From Skeletonema tropicum (taxonomy: Eukaryota; Bacillariophyta; Thalassiosirophyceae; Thalassiosirales; Thalassiosiraceae), in NCBI GenBank assembly GCA_037178625.1, contig CM074139.1:682001-746000 (forward strand): a DNA stretch of 64,000 nt, given 5' to 3'. Both the position numbers and the translations under genes were made by a program. Numbering within the stretch: position 1 is the stretch's first letter; the number at the start of each line of letters is the position of its first letter. This document shows positions 10,377-20,691 of the stretch, piece by piece. The notes below the pieces were generated by a model. The model made no database searches. It had not been told where the DNA came from and worked only from the letters and a program-made list of their open reading frames with translations.

Positions 10377-13078
10377 TCATTATGTTGTATGCAATTCGAT
10401 TAAAACTACATCGACATCGAATTTATATCATATCTTGCTATTTCACACAATGCATATTACCCCCCCAGACTTCCAACCCATCCCTTATGATTTCTTTTGC
10501 TCCTTCTTTCGCTTGCTTTTGCCCCTACTCTTTCACGGCCCTATCAGTCCCTCCGTGCTTTCAATCAAGCTCTTCTAAGGTTAAGGTGGTCTCTAACACT
10601 TTCATCTCCTCTTTAACCATAAAAATGACCATTTCTTCTTTGCCTCCCTTCATGGCCCAACGGAGCGGCTTCTCTCCGTCATTATCCTCGGCATTGATAT
10701 CTGCTCCCTTTTCAATGAGAAGCTTAGCCACATCAACTTGTCCCTTAATGCAAGCATAATGGAGCGACGTAGCCCCGTGATTATCCTTGGCAGTGACTTC
10801 TAGTCCCTTTTCAATGAGAAGCTTGGCCACATCAACATGTCCCAACCCGCAAGCATAATGGAGCGGCGTGCCTCCATAATTATTCTTGTCATTGACGTTT
10901 GCTCCCTCTTCGATGAGAAGCTTGGCCACAGCAACTTGTACATAATCGCAAGCATAACGGAGCGGCGTATCTCCGTCACTATCCTTGGAATTGACGTTTG
11001 CACCCTTTTCAATGAGAAGCTTGACCACGTCAACATGTCCACAACCGCAAGCTTCATGGACCGGCGTAGCCCCACAATTATTCATGGCATTGATTTCTGC
11101 TCCCTTTTCAATGAGAAGCTTGGCCGCATCAACTTGTCCCTTATTGCAAGCAACATGGAGCGGCGTAGCCCCGTCATTATCCTTGGCATTGACTTCTGCT
11201 CCCTTTTCAATGAGAAGCTTGGCCACATCAACATGGCCCAACCCGCAAGCATAATGTAGCGGCGCGCCTCCATAATTATTCTTGGCATTGACGTTTGCTC
11301 CCTCTTCGATGAGAAGCTTGGCCATATCATCTTGTCCATGACTGCAAGCAATATGGAGCGGCGTAATCCCATCATCACCCTTGGCATTGACGTCCGCTCC
11401 CTTTTCAATGAGAAGATTGGGCAAATCTACTTGTCCCTTACAGCAAGCAAAATGGAGCGGCGTATCTCCATCATTATCCTTGGCATTGACATCTGCTCCC
11501 TTTTCAATGAGAAGTTTGATCGCATCAATCCGACCATTAGCGCAAGCCCAAAGAAGCGGCGTGATAGTGTTATGATCATCCGGTTCACTATCGAGATCCC
11601 TCCCGTTCAAAAAAACACGCAAAGACTGGTCTTCAGACCCAGGATTGTCTTGATTGTCGAGTCTTACTTGAATTGTATGGCCATTTCTGCATAGGATATC
11701 TGCCTTATCGGAGGTAGGATTCCCATACCACTCGCTGAGGAGTTTGGAGGAGTTCAAATCAATATCTGAATTTGGACTAGCCCAGACTTGAGTCTTTTCC
11801 TTGTCATTGTGAATAACATATCGAACAGCGATACTTCCTCCTGGATCTCCACTTTCTCTTAAACTTCCTGTTTGATCTCCACTCAACACCCAATGCCCGA
11901 AGAGGATCCTTTTTTCCCCATTCTCTTGCCATGATTTCGGACTGTTCCGGAGCTGTTCGCCTTTGTAATAGTAGACTGATGAAGTTGCTCCCATGGGAAT
12001 GTAATAATGTCTCTAGACCTAAGGCTAAGGCTAAGGTATTAATTCCGTGTCATATAGCTTGTTTAAACAGTGCTAACGGTAAGTTGAGTTAGCTTCATCG
12101 ATGTAATTGGATGTTATCTTATTTGAGTGAACTATTTATGAGTTATTTATGAGTGTTGCCTTTAGCTTGAAAGAGTTGGTTGAAAGAGCCCCCACAAGTG
12201 CAATCAAGAACCCGAAGACTGATGCTGAATGAGGATGGGATTGCGCATGACAGAATACTTAGATACTTCTCGTTTCTCGTGAACCAAGAGAACAGCTGAA
12301 TATCGCGAAATATGATCATTCTCTAAATATCCCACCTGTAGCACGCGTCAGAATAGCTGAATAACGTAAAATAACCATGAGTACTTTATCCCACAGCTTT
12401 TGGTACGAGCCGCTTGTAGTGGCCCAATACTTGGTGGCATAATAAGCACCCTGCAGCACTGCCCAGACGGATTGCTTTAGTAGAATCGTGCTACAGCCTT
12501 GTAGGTGGAGGGTCGGTCATTTCGTATCAAACGTTGGCAGTATAACAAGTAGATATACAAGCTGCCAATATGAGCATCGAAGTGTGCTTATTATCAAATT
12601 TGATTAGTTAGGATGTTGTAGAAGGTAAAAGCAGCTGCTCATGCTCCATCTGGAGACTGGCCTATATGACAATCTCTTCCAGGCCCTAATAAAGTGCAAT
12701 TTGTGTAGACCTCATCACCAACGCCACATTATTTAAACTAAACAATCTATTGTGTGTAACGCAGTCAAAGTAGGTAGAATCCACTGACTAGAGGCAATAT
12801 AAGTAGTTTATATCATTTAGACGAAGAATATGTGGTTTCAGAATACTCGATCACGAAGCAGTGACCTGGGATGCATCCGTCAAGTCAGCTTACTTACCAT
12901 TGGGCAAGTATAACTTTATGTCCAACACTGTCATCTTCGCCATAGATAGGTCCTGATTGCATATCAAAGTCGACTTACATAGTAGAGAAGGAAATCATTC
13001 AATTTTTCAGTATTAATTGCATCGACAGGCTCACAACATTGATATTATGCCAGCGCACGTACGTGTGGGCATCAAATC
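10216..13078. repeat. Inverted segmental duplication, copy A (ankyrin block)
   Basis: This segment matches 35783-38431 in reverse complement. It covers the 5' end of the crotonase ORF, the whole ankyrin gene and about 1.1 kb upstream of it. The copies differ by two ankyrin-repeat units (198 bp), small indels and substitutions. Edges were estimated by eye. The gene-free part (11995-13078) holds the conserved upstream sequence and no other gene. Confidence 0.85.
10561..11994 (-). CDS. Ankyrin-repeat protein with conserved N-terminal domain (copy A, 477 aa)
   Basis: Residues 1 to ~145 form a unique N-terminal region (GHWVLSGDQTGSLRES, VRYVI, VWASPNSD) not recognised as a known family. Ten 33-residue ankyrin repeats follow (consensus DGxTPLHxACxxGQVDVAKL) up to about residue 475. 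The N-terminus MGATSS fits an N-myristoylation signal (Gly2, Ser6), so membrane attachment is possible (inference). Ankyrin repeats mediate protein-protein binding; the partner is unknown. The paralogue at 36836-38071 shares the N-terminal domain almost exactly but has eight repeats. The repeats are also very similar in DNA, which favours unequal exchange. Single exon; the start is supported by alignment of both copies. Confidence 0.9.
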   Translation of the reverse strand: MGATSSVYYYKGEQLRNSPKSWQENGEKRILFGHWVLSGDQTGSLRESGDPGGSIAVRYVIHNDKEKTQVWASPNSDIDLNSSKLLSEWYGNPTSDKADILCRNGHTIQVRLDNQDNPGSEDQSLRVFLNGRDLDSEPDDHNTITPLLWACANGRIDAIKLLIEKGADVNAKDNDGDTPLHFACCKGQVDLPNLLIEKGADVNAKGDDGITPLHIACSHGQDDMAKLLIEEGANVNAKNNYGGAPLHYACGLGHVDVAKLLIEKGAEVNAKDNDGATPLHVACNKGQVDAAKLLIEKGAEINAMNNCGATPVHEACGCGHVDVVKLLIEKGANVNSKDSDGDTPLRYACDYVQVAVAKLLIEEGANVNDKNNYGGTPLHYACGLGHVDVAKLLIEKGLEVTAKDNHGATSLHYACIKGQVDVAKLLIEKGADINAEDNDGEKPLRWAMKGGKEEMVIFMVKEEMKVLETTLTLEELD

Positions 13079-13179
13079 AAGTCCGCAGCCAGTGCTCGTG
13101 CAACCCCTAGGCGCTTGCTGTTATAGAAATAAAAGACTTTACTAAACCCCACACTTGAAGATCCAGCTAGCCAACCCCT

Positions 13180-13587
13180 TTATACACTATCCTCGACAGA
13201 CAACAGCGATTCCACCTCAGACGCGGCTCCAGATACAATAGAAGAGGCATCCTCTTCCCTCTCCGGGTCCGCCTCAAACGGCTGCTCCCACCACCATCGG
13301 TGTTTGCTGGATCCACGCAGTCTCTCACCATCCCTACAAAGATCCAGAATCGGGCGGTCCCTGATGTATGCCCCAATAGTCTTCCTCCGTTTGTCGATGT
13401 ACTCCGTCAGAGTACACAGCCCAATCTCCTCAAACAACTCCTTCTTATCCGGATACGTCCACTCTCCATTCTGTTCGTTCTTCTTAGGTCGATTCTTGCG
13501 TGCCATGCGGCAAGCAGCTCGATAATAGAAGCCTTCCAGACACCGCATCGCCGAATCCGTCACTACCCAAGTCTCACTCCCATACAA
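13180..13587 (-). pseudogene. Remnant of non-LTR retrotransposon reverse-transcriptase ORF (3' part)
   Basis: The minus-strand frame begins MYGSETWVVTDSAMRCLEGF, then shows RAACRMARKNR and RRKTIGAYIRDRP. The motif YGSETW followed by LExFxxR and a basic stretch is typical of the region after the palm/thumb in LINE-type reverse transcriptases. Only ~135 residues survive. The upstream part ends where the repeat at 13590 begins, so the element appears 5'-truncated or interrupted there. No catalytic YADD motif is present. Not expected to be functional. Confidence 0.6.
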
Positions 13588-13589
13588 AA

Positions 13590-13826
13590 GTCACACAGAC
13601 AAATAAACTCAACTTTCTCGATTAGGGTAAAGTAGGCTTTGAAAATCACTTTTGAAGTAGAGGAGTGCAAAAATATTAATTTTGGGCTTCGTCACGCCAC
13701 TCTACTCATTCCGACGTGTGGCGTGACGAAAAGAATTTTCTAAAAATTCCTTCTGGAAGCTACAAAAAGTGATTTTCAAACTTTTGCTCGACTTTTGAAA
13801 GCAATCGTACGGTATTGTACGGTAAA
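13590..13826. repeat. Dispersed ~235-bp repeat with internal inverted arms, copy 1
   Basis: It starts GTCACACAGACAAA, as does the copy at 39723. Inside, 13638-13653 (TTTGAAAATCACTTTT) pairs with 13764-13780 (AAAAAGTGATTTTCAAA), giving a ~140-bp hairpin-like unit. It abuts the reverse-transcriptase remnant. MITE-like; no coding capacity. Confidence 0.75.
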
Positions 13827-14104
13827 GAGTAAAGAGCCCCGTGCGCGCCAAAATCTTCGTTTTTTGGAACCGGAGCCTTTTTTCAATTTTTTTTGTTAGT
13901 GAAATGCTCTAGCTTTGGGCCACAATGGCCAAAATTATATTTTGGGGAGTTGCCGAATATGCTTTTCCAGTATCACCATCCTTTTGTCGACCATAATTGG
14001 GGTTCTATACATGTGTTGGCTGTAAAATAATTCCAATGCTCCGCTGAGAAATGCATGTGAGAGTCCACTAGCTTTTTGCTGCACAAATTTGGCAGGCCAT
14101 CAGC

Positions 14105-16561
14105 TATGGGTGGTGACGCTAGTAGCGCGCCTATGTACTTGTATTTTTGATCGAAAATTTACAAGTTAGATAGTGTAGTCGAATATTGACTCCATAACAA
14201 AAGTAAGACTATCATTAGAAAGCTCTACTCCTCTACTATTCGACTGATGTGTTGCTTTTGTTATTTGGTTGACTGTGAGTCGAGTTACATCCGTCCAAAA
14301 TCGAGCGTGTGCTGGACTTTGGTGTGTGCTCTCTTATTCGACACGCCTTCCCAGCTTACGCAACCCCCACTACGAGATAGAGCAGTGAATGCAGATGTCG
14401 ATGGTGGGGGTTGCGTAAGCTGGGAAGGCACGAGCGACCGAGAACCATCAATTGCGCTCGATGGTATGATTCGTGCGATTTGAATTTTTTGGTCATTTTT
14501 AACTAGCGTTCATCTAGCAAATCACACAATTCGGCCTCCAACATGCCCATGACATTGAGAATGGTCGTTCTCGGCAACCAATCGGTCAAATCACTCCGTT
14601 CAACTTGCTATACCCTTCACAATAAATCAATAGACATATATTGTAAGGTGGCGACGTCGGAGCATTCGTAGTCTCGCTCGAAATAACGGTCAAACTCACC
14701 CCATCGTTTCATCACAATCATCAATCGCGCCTCGGCTTCATATTTCCTCCATCGACGTCGCTGTAACGCCATTCCATGATAAAATCTACACTGCACGCCT
14801 CCTCTGATCCATAATTGTCATCGATTGCCATCGGCAGGGCATCCATCATGTTCAGCTTTAATGAAACACTGCGCGCGATTGCACAGATCAACTCGCAAGT
14901 GGAAGGGAATAATTCTTCTCATGTTCGAAATGGCGTATCCACCGGGAGAGAGTGTCAAAACTGCTCAATATTACCGAGACAGACGATATTTCTGAGGCGG
15001 CAATGGTGGGTGAGTCTGGTTATTGTCTCAAGAATGGTGGAAGTGGGTCGTGGAAAGCCAATGCATCGTACCAAATCCCTCACCCTACGACAAGACGAAG
15101 ATTGATATCCTCGACTCATCTACAAACGCACTAAACTTCCATGCCACTAAATATGGGGGGTATCGACCTTCTCCTTGCATGGGTGGCACTCCGTCTCCAG
15201 ATGTTGTTCATGAAGATGCCGTGTACTCTATGCACTCTGTCCCGACATGAAGGATAAGACCAAGAAGGCTTTGTTGGATACAGGCACTACAAAAGCAGAT
15301 AATGTGTTTTTGTTTCTCCGCCATGTCCAGCAGATTGCCGAGAAGAAGATTGAGGATGACATCAGTACCCCAAGCCGAGCAGAAGAGCTTAAAGACAGTT
15401 CAACTGAAGATTATTTGCTTGAGTTTATCAAAGTCGATGAGTCTGAGCATTTGGAGACGGTAGCTACGGAGCAAGCCAGCAAGATGCAAGCCATGCACAC
15501 TTTAATGAAAGAATTCGCCAATAAAAAGAGACTGAACATCAATACGAAAGAGATTTTGAACGTCCTTGTTATACAGTGAGGACGAGTCGTATTGCGAGGG
15601 TGACTTCATGTATTGCAGTGATGATGAAGAGGATGATGACTAGACCTCATGCGAGTGTTGATTTTGAAGATGTAGTTTTATGTGTAATGCATAGTATTGA
15701 TGTGTTTGAGTTGCTGTAGTATTTTCTCCTCGTCTACTACCAATCAAGCCATGTATTGTATTTCATAGAGTAATAATATCATTCCCAGATCAATAATTTC
15801 ATGTCTACGTATCACCGGCTTTCCGACTATGACGGTCGATTAATGCCCAAATATGGCAGCGTTCCTCGATTATATAGTCTTTGAACTATCCAATTAGCCA
15901 TCAATCGGTCTATGGGAACGTTAGGAACATGATACGTTGCTCCATCAAAGATCGGTGATTTTTACGAAATGTGCAAGATGTCCGTACTTGAAGCGGCATA
16001 ACGACCACGACGACTGATATCAATTGAAATAGCGCCAGCACCCGTCGAATATATAGATCATGGGCTGTCCATAGAGCCCTCACTCGGCTTGTGGGGAAAT
16101 GTGTAACATGGTGAAGCTACACACCGAACATGGTGGATTATTTGATGATGTATTTTTTCTTTGCGATGGAGTGTGAAAGAGCTGGCGCGCCAAATCCACT
16201 TCGCCGATTTTCGGCCCCTTGGAGGAGCCGACCATGAGCCCCTACGACCACCACCATCGGCGACAATTGTGAAACCAATGATACGAATGGCATGACATGA
16301 CCCCAATAGACCAATGACTGCGAGTTGGGGCGGAAATTTGACGATTTGATCACTACAGAGACCATTTTAGGCATAAATGGCTCATTTAACTAGGGGTTTG
16401 CTAGTGAAGTGAATATCTTGATTACTACAGAAGTAGAGGTGCTAGAAGTGCTCCCTTTGCGGTTCATTGGTCCCAGGGGTATGTTGAAACTGTCTGAGAA
16501 GTATCAAGGCGATTTTCCGAAATTCGCTTTGTTAGTAGATTTAACTAGCGTCACCACCCAT
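14105..16561. mobile_element. Nested ~2.46-kb transposon with 18-bp terminal inverted repeats
   Basis: The ends are ATGGGTGGTGACGCTAGT (from 14106) and its reverse complement ACTAGCGTCACCACCCAT (ending 16561). The flanking direct repeat ATCAGC (14099-14104 and 16562-16567) matches a single ATCAGC at the uninterrupted site of the 21326-21845 copy. The interior has only short broken frames, for example 15247-15579 on plus (110 aa, charged) and 16058-16374 on minus. No transposase motif was recognised, so the superfamily is not assigned. Confidence 0.75.
14345..14429. repeat. Perfect 26-bp inverted repeat with 33-nt loop
   Basis: The arms 14345-14370 and 14404-14429 are exact reverse complements (left arm begins GCCTTCCCAGCTTACGCAAC). 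A 33-base spacer separates them. It lies inside the nested transposon. Transcription on either strand would give a very stable stem-loop. Confidence 0.9.
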
Positions 16562-17114
16562 ATCAGCCATCAAAGCTAGTACCAAGCTAGAGAGCACCTT
16601 CAAATGCATATCTCGACGAAAATATAAGGCTTCACCACCTGCCCCTCAGTATATATACTCTCATAATAGTCACCTAAAGGATAGTATCTCGGGACAAGCA
16701 TGTAAACCACTTCCCTGAAACTTAATTTTGGCCACCATGGCCCAAAGCTAGAGCATTTCACTAACAAAAAAATTGCGGGAAAGGCTCCGGTTCCAAAAAA
16801 TCGACGCGCACGGCCTTTATACAAAGTACTTTGTAGGCTGTGCAACTTTTACTGTTTTTTTCCCTTTCTTCTTTCTTGTAGCTTGGTCTTGGATCTTGGA
16901 TCTTGGATGGGGACCGACACGACCAGGGCACATAAAAGAATGGGCTGCGTATCGCAGACAGACCACTCATATCATCCCGTTTGTTCTTCTTCTATGTACG
17001 AGAGGTACAGTAGATTCGAAGTACGTACAGTTAGCTAGTAGCAGAATTCAAAATTCAAAATCGGTCTTATGTCGGAAGGCTTGCCGCACTCTCTTTTGCT
17101 TTGTACAAACATTT

Positions 17115-17543
17115 ATGACAATGCCAACGGCTCTTACACATCGAGCCAGCATCAAACACTGCACACGTAATTCGCCGACGTCAATCCTGTCTGTGCGTCA
17201 ATATGGCGGTCACACCCGAGCCATGTCCGATGGGGGTCTGGATGACAGAGAGGTGATGAGACTTTACAGAAACGAAGCATCCCCGGGGAATATGCACTTT
17301 GAATTTGGTCGAGATGTAGGTGCTCCTACGCCCTACAAACAGCACCGATTTGTCTACATATCGCCAGAGGGCACCAAAGCGCACTTCGGTGACATAACGT
17401 TACTGATTTGGTCAAGAATGTGTCATTACTTTAGCAACTGCCCTGGACACGACAGCGAGCAAGACCACCTATTGTACCTACCTGAGCCGTGCACTGCCGC
17501 CGAAGATCGTGGCTCGTGGCCAAATAAAAAGATCAGCTCATAA
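17115..17543 (+). CDS. Possible small hypothetical protein (142 aa) just upstream of nuclease copy 2
   Basis: The open frame runs further upstream to 16773, but that part overlaps the transposon arm, so the ATG at 17115 (MTMPTALTH) is preferred. The product has a basic, Ser/Thr-rich N-terminus that could be a targeting peptide and a more ordered C-terminal half (GNMHFEFGRDVGAP, HRFVYISPEGTKAHFGD). No family was recognised. It ends only 50 bases before the nuclease ATG, leaving little room for a separate promoter. It may be chance coding or a remnant. Confidence 0.3.
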   Translation: MTMPTALTHRASIKHCTRNSPTSILSVRQYGGHTRAMSDGGLDDREVMRLYRNEASPGNMHFEFGRDVGAPTPYKQHRFVYISPEGTKAHFGDITLLIWSRMCHYFSNCPGHDSEQDHLLYLPEPCTAAEDRGSWPNKKISS

Positions 17544-17592
17544 ATAATCACACAATATCAACACACACAGCCGATAGTTCATAATCATAAAG

Positions 17593-19416
17593 ATGCGGTT
17601 TGCTTCTTCTCTACTATTCTTCCTCTCAAGCGGAGGTGCCCCCTCTCTCGTCTCATCACAGCCATTCGCCAATTGTGATCTCTCATCTTACTACTCTACC
17701 CTGAAAACATCGCCCCAACAAACATCTCGCGATGACATGCACAATTTAATCAATCGCACTCACCGTCGCGAACTTAAATACACCTCTTCTTCCGAAAAAG
17801 ACGTATGGGATGGCCTCCTCGCCACGGACACCGACGCCACAGGACAACTCATCCAACTATTCTACGGCAACAAAACAATGGCTGCGATTCCCTACGGCAA
17901 CAAACCTGTTTGTGGTGACCTTTGGAATCGAGAACACCTCTGGCCAAGATCTCTCGGTGTCGGAAAAACTGGAATGGATAACACTGACTTGCATCATTTG
18001 AGACCTACGGATTGTGATGTCAACAAAAAACGAGATAATAAGTATTTTGCTCAGTGTGGTACAGTTGATAAACCTTCTGAATGCATATCTCCTGCAAATA
18101 AGGAAGCGGCAGCGGATACTGAAATGGATAGAAAATCATTTTTACCACCTGCATCTAAACGTGGGGATGTGGCTCGAGCAATCTTGTACATGGATTTGCG
18201 ATATGATGGGGATGATCCTGATACATTTAATTTGGTGGTTAGTGATTGTCCAGAGGAGGTGCCAAATGGTGCAGGGATGGGATATTTGAGTCAATTGCTG
18301 CAGTGGCATTTGGATGATCCACCGGATGAAGGGGAGAGGAAGAGGAATGACGAGGTTTGTGCTAGTGAGTATATAATGTTGTGTGTGAATTTAGCTGTCA
18401 CGATTGTATCTTTGCACATGATATTATGATTTGTATTTGTTTGCATTTATCCATGTTCTTTCCTCATACTCATATGTTGCTTCCCTCTGCTTATGATATC
18501 TAATCAACGTTGTCATTATAGACTGGCAAGGAAATAGGAACCCATTTGTTGATTATCCAGAGTTGGCAACTGCATACTTTGGCACCCCAAGTCCTCTTCC
18601 TCAAAATGGTGCTGGCTACAGCTGCTCTGGTCCAGCTCCAATCACGGCCACGGTAAGTTGGCATCGCTTAGATACTATTTACACTAACTTCGTTATCTCT
18701 GCTAACCTTTCTTTCCAACATCACACAAATTATAGCCACCACCCACAAATCCACCGACAAATAGCGGTCCACCTACCGCTACCGCTCGTCTTCTTATCAC
18801 TGGAGTTATCGATGGACCTCGTTTGGGTCTACCCAAAGCTGTTGAGCTCTACGCTACTGCAGACATTCCAGATTTGTCATTGTATGGGGTTGGCTTTGCC
18901 AACAATGGTGGTGGATCTGATGGTATTGAATATACATTTCCGTCTCAACCCGCTGCGGCTGGCTCATTCCTTACCATCTCCTACGAGGCGAAGGAATTCC
19001 AAGCCTACTTTGACGAGCAGCCAAATTTCGTCGATCCTATTGTCTCCTTTAACGGTGATGATGCCATCGAACTCTTCTTCAACGAACAAGTGATCGATGT
19101 GTACGGTGATGTCAATGTTAAAGGCGGAGAGTGGAATTATATGGATGGATGGAGTTATCGTAAGGATGGCTCTACTGCAAGCACCACGTTTGACTTGGGT
19201 GATTGGGCAGTGGAAGGAAAGAATGCTGTCGACTCGTGTTCTTCCAACGGTACTTGTGCAAGTGTGTTTCCATTCCACAGCTACAAGCCACCTCTTTCAA
19301 CATCCCAAGTGAGTCAATCTAATATGCCTTCATCTGGAAATGCCGCAGGTTGCAAGTTTTAGACGTTGCTAATCTTCTTTTGTCACATCCAATCTCTCTA
19401 TACACTACTTTAGTAA
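17593..19416 (+). CDS. Secreted endonuclease I with one lamin-tail-like domain (copy 2)
   Basis: This is a paralogue of 1973-4260. Proposed exons are 17593-18364, 18522-18652 and 18736-19308, then a stop TAA at 19414-19416 after a terminal intron 19309-19413; the product is 492 aa. The signal peptide MRFASSLLFFLS is almost identical to copy 1. Catalytic region WNREHLWPRS has Glu114-His115; DLHHLRPTD follows, and RDNKYF replaces RGNKYF of copy 1. The NWQGNRNPF segment again straddles intron 1. One lamin-tail-like domain (ITGVIDGPR, KAVELY, DAIELF) follows the PPPTNPP linker. The three intron positions are the same as in copy 1, which supports both models. Expected role: extracellular or periplasmic-type DNA hydrolysis. 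Confidence 0.85.
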
Positions 19417-19621
19417 CCGACACCCAATCACACCGACATAGCTAAGAGACCTCCCATATGACTGCGTGAAAAATGAGTCACTTCCTGCTACAGCTGAAAG
19501 CTCGCCTACTGGTGTGATTTGTTCCACCGAGAACAGACCTGAGAATCTGTCCAAGCTAAGGGAGCTGCTCTACACTTGCAAGTAACGATTAATTGATGAC
19601 AATGATAAAATAGAACGCTTC

Positions 19622-19688
19622 TGGACACCAAATGTAGTTTTGTAACCTTCATTCCGCTACTTGAATTGTTTTCAGGTATTTAATGTGT
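19622..19688. repeat. Dispersed ~60-bp motif, copy c (convergent intergenic)
   Basis: It shares TTTTGTAACCTTCATTCCGC and TTTTCAGGTATTTAATGTG with copies a and b. It lies between the convergent nuclease copy 2 and EF-hand genes. The rest of 19417-19842 holds no gene. Confidence 0.6.
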
Positions 19689-19842
19689 GTGCATTCTTCG
19701 CGAGTGTAACTGAGAAAGTGAATGGACTAGATCTAGGGACATACATGGTATATACAATATGCATGATTTACGGCACCGACACATCCACTCCCTTTCGCCA
19801 TGTCCATTCCTTGTGATGTGGAAAGTCTCTAATGCTATCGCC

Positions 19843-20691
19843 TCATAAATCCATTTTGAATGCGTCTCCACCACCCCCATTCATATCCATCCCACCAAAC
19901 ATGGTCAGCATTGGTCCCAATTGTTTGATAGTCTTGGATACTTCCATAAACTTCTTCCCAGCAAGATTGTAATATTTACCAACTTCCTTCTTTGAAATAT
20001 GTCCATCTCCATCATCATCAATCCATTTCATACCCCTGGTCACACTCTCTTTGTCTACTACTGCGCCACCCCCAATAACTGATTCAATAGAACTCATTAC
20101 AAACTCTTTCAACTCATCTGCATTACTCCGAAGAGGAAACAACTCATGAACACGTGTCGAAATCTTGTTAATCACATCATCATTTCCACAACCATCCACA
20201 AGTTCGTCCACACTCAACAATTCATCCGTATTCTCATCTAATATCGAAAATAAATCACGCAATAACTCTCTCATCCCTCCACCCTTCTTCAACGCCTTTT
20301 CGAATTTCGTCACGTGAGTCAATTCAGATTTACTCAATGACTTGTCACCATTGACATCCAGCACATTGAATATGGTCGGTGCAGCTGATTTGAATCCAGA
20401 TAGTAATTGTCTGTATTCATTTACCTCATCGTTGTCGTTGTTGGAGTCTTGTCCACCAGCCTCGACTGCCGGATTGAACATCAATTCGAGCATGTCCAAC
20501 TGTGAGTTCACTTCCTCGAGAGACACTTTTTGATTCTTGTCTTTGTCGAGTAGTTGGTGTAGCACGTCTCCCAGTGGTTGTGTTGGTGGCTGTTGAAATT
20601 GCTGAGAGTTTACCGAAGAAATAGATATTGTCGCCACCATCAGCAGTAGTAGCGGTGGTAGAATGGATGATTTATGTCTTGTGATCGACAT
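19843..20691 (-). CDS. Secreted EF-hand calcium-binding protein (282 aa)
   Basis: The N-terminus has a basic start and a hydrophobic stretch (LPPLLLLMVATISISS) consistent with a signal peptide cleaved near SVNSQ. Four EF-hand loops of 12 residues are visible: 49-60 (DKDKNQKVSLEE), 112-123 (DVNGDKSLSKSE), 152-163 (DENTDELLSVDE) and 225-236 (DDDGDGHISKKE). The fourth is the most canonical, and all end in the bidentate Glu. It probably binds calcium in the secretory pathway or at the cell surface. The C-terminus FKMDL is not a standard ER-retention signal. Convergent with nuclease copy 2. Single exon, start by first ATG. Confidence 0.85.
   Translation of the reverse strand: MSITRHKSSILPPLLLLMVATISISSVNSQQFQQPPTQPLGDVLHQLLDKDKNQKVSLEEVNSQLDMLELMFNPAVEAGGQDSNNDNDEVNEYRQLLSGFKSAAPTIFNVLDVNGDKSLSKSELTHVTKFEKALKKGGGMRELLRDLFSILDENTDELLSVDELVDGCGNDDVINKISTRVHELFPLRSNADELKEFVMSSIESVIGGGAVVDKESVTRGMKWIDDDGDGHISKKEVGKYYNLAGKKFMEVSKTIKQLGPMLTMFGGMDMNGGGGDAFKMDL

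Larger units (their letters stand above)
13835..16816. mobile_element. Composite inverted-repeat element interrupted by a second element
   Basis: The left arm (~13835-14104) and right arm (~16562-16816) are the two halves of the 520-bp element found intact at 21326-21845. Outer ends are inverted (GGAACCGGAGCC on the left, GGCTCCGGTTCC on the right), and GTTAGTGAAATGCTCTAGC pairs with GCTAGAGCATTTCACTAAC. The arms are separated by an inserted element at 14105-16561. No intact transposase is seen, so this is a non-autonomous MITE later split by another transposon. Confidence 0.8.

Noticed and set aside
12015..12036. CTAAGG tandem upstream of ankyrin copy A (and inverse near copy B) as interstitial telomere
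   Set aside because: Only about three units, and the sequence differs from TTAGGG.
15247..15579. 110-codon charged frame inside the nested transposon as transposase
   Set aside because: No catalytic acidic triad or recognisable domain could be seen, so no enzyme call is made.
16773..17114. Upstream extension of the 17115-17543 frame, with a hydrophobic segment
   Set aside because: It overlaps the right arm of the composite transposon and starts inside it, so the open frame there is probably accidental.
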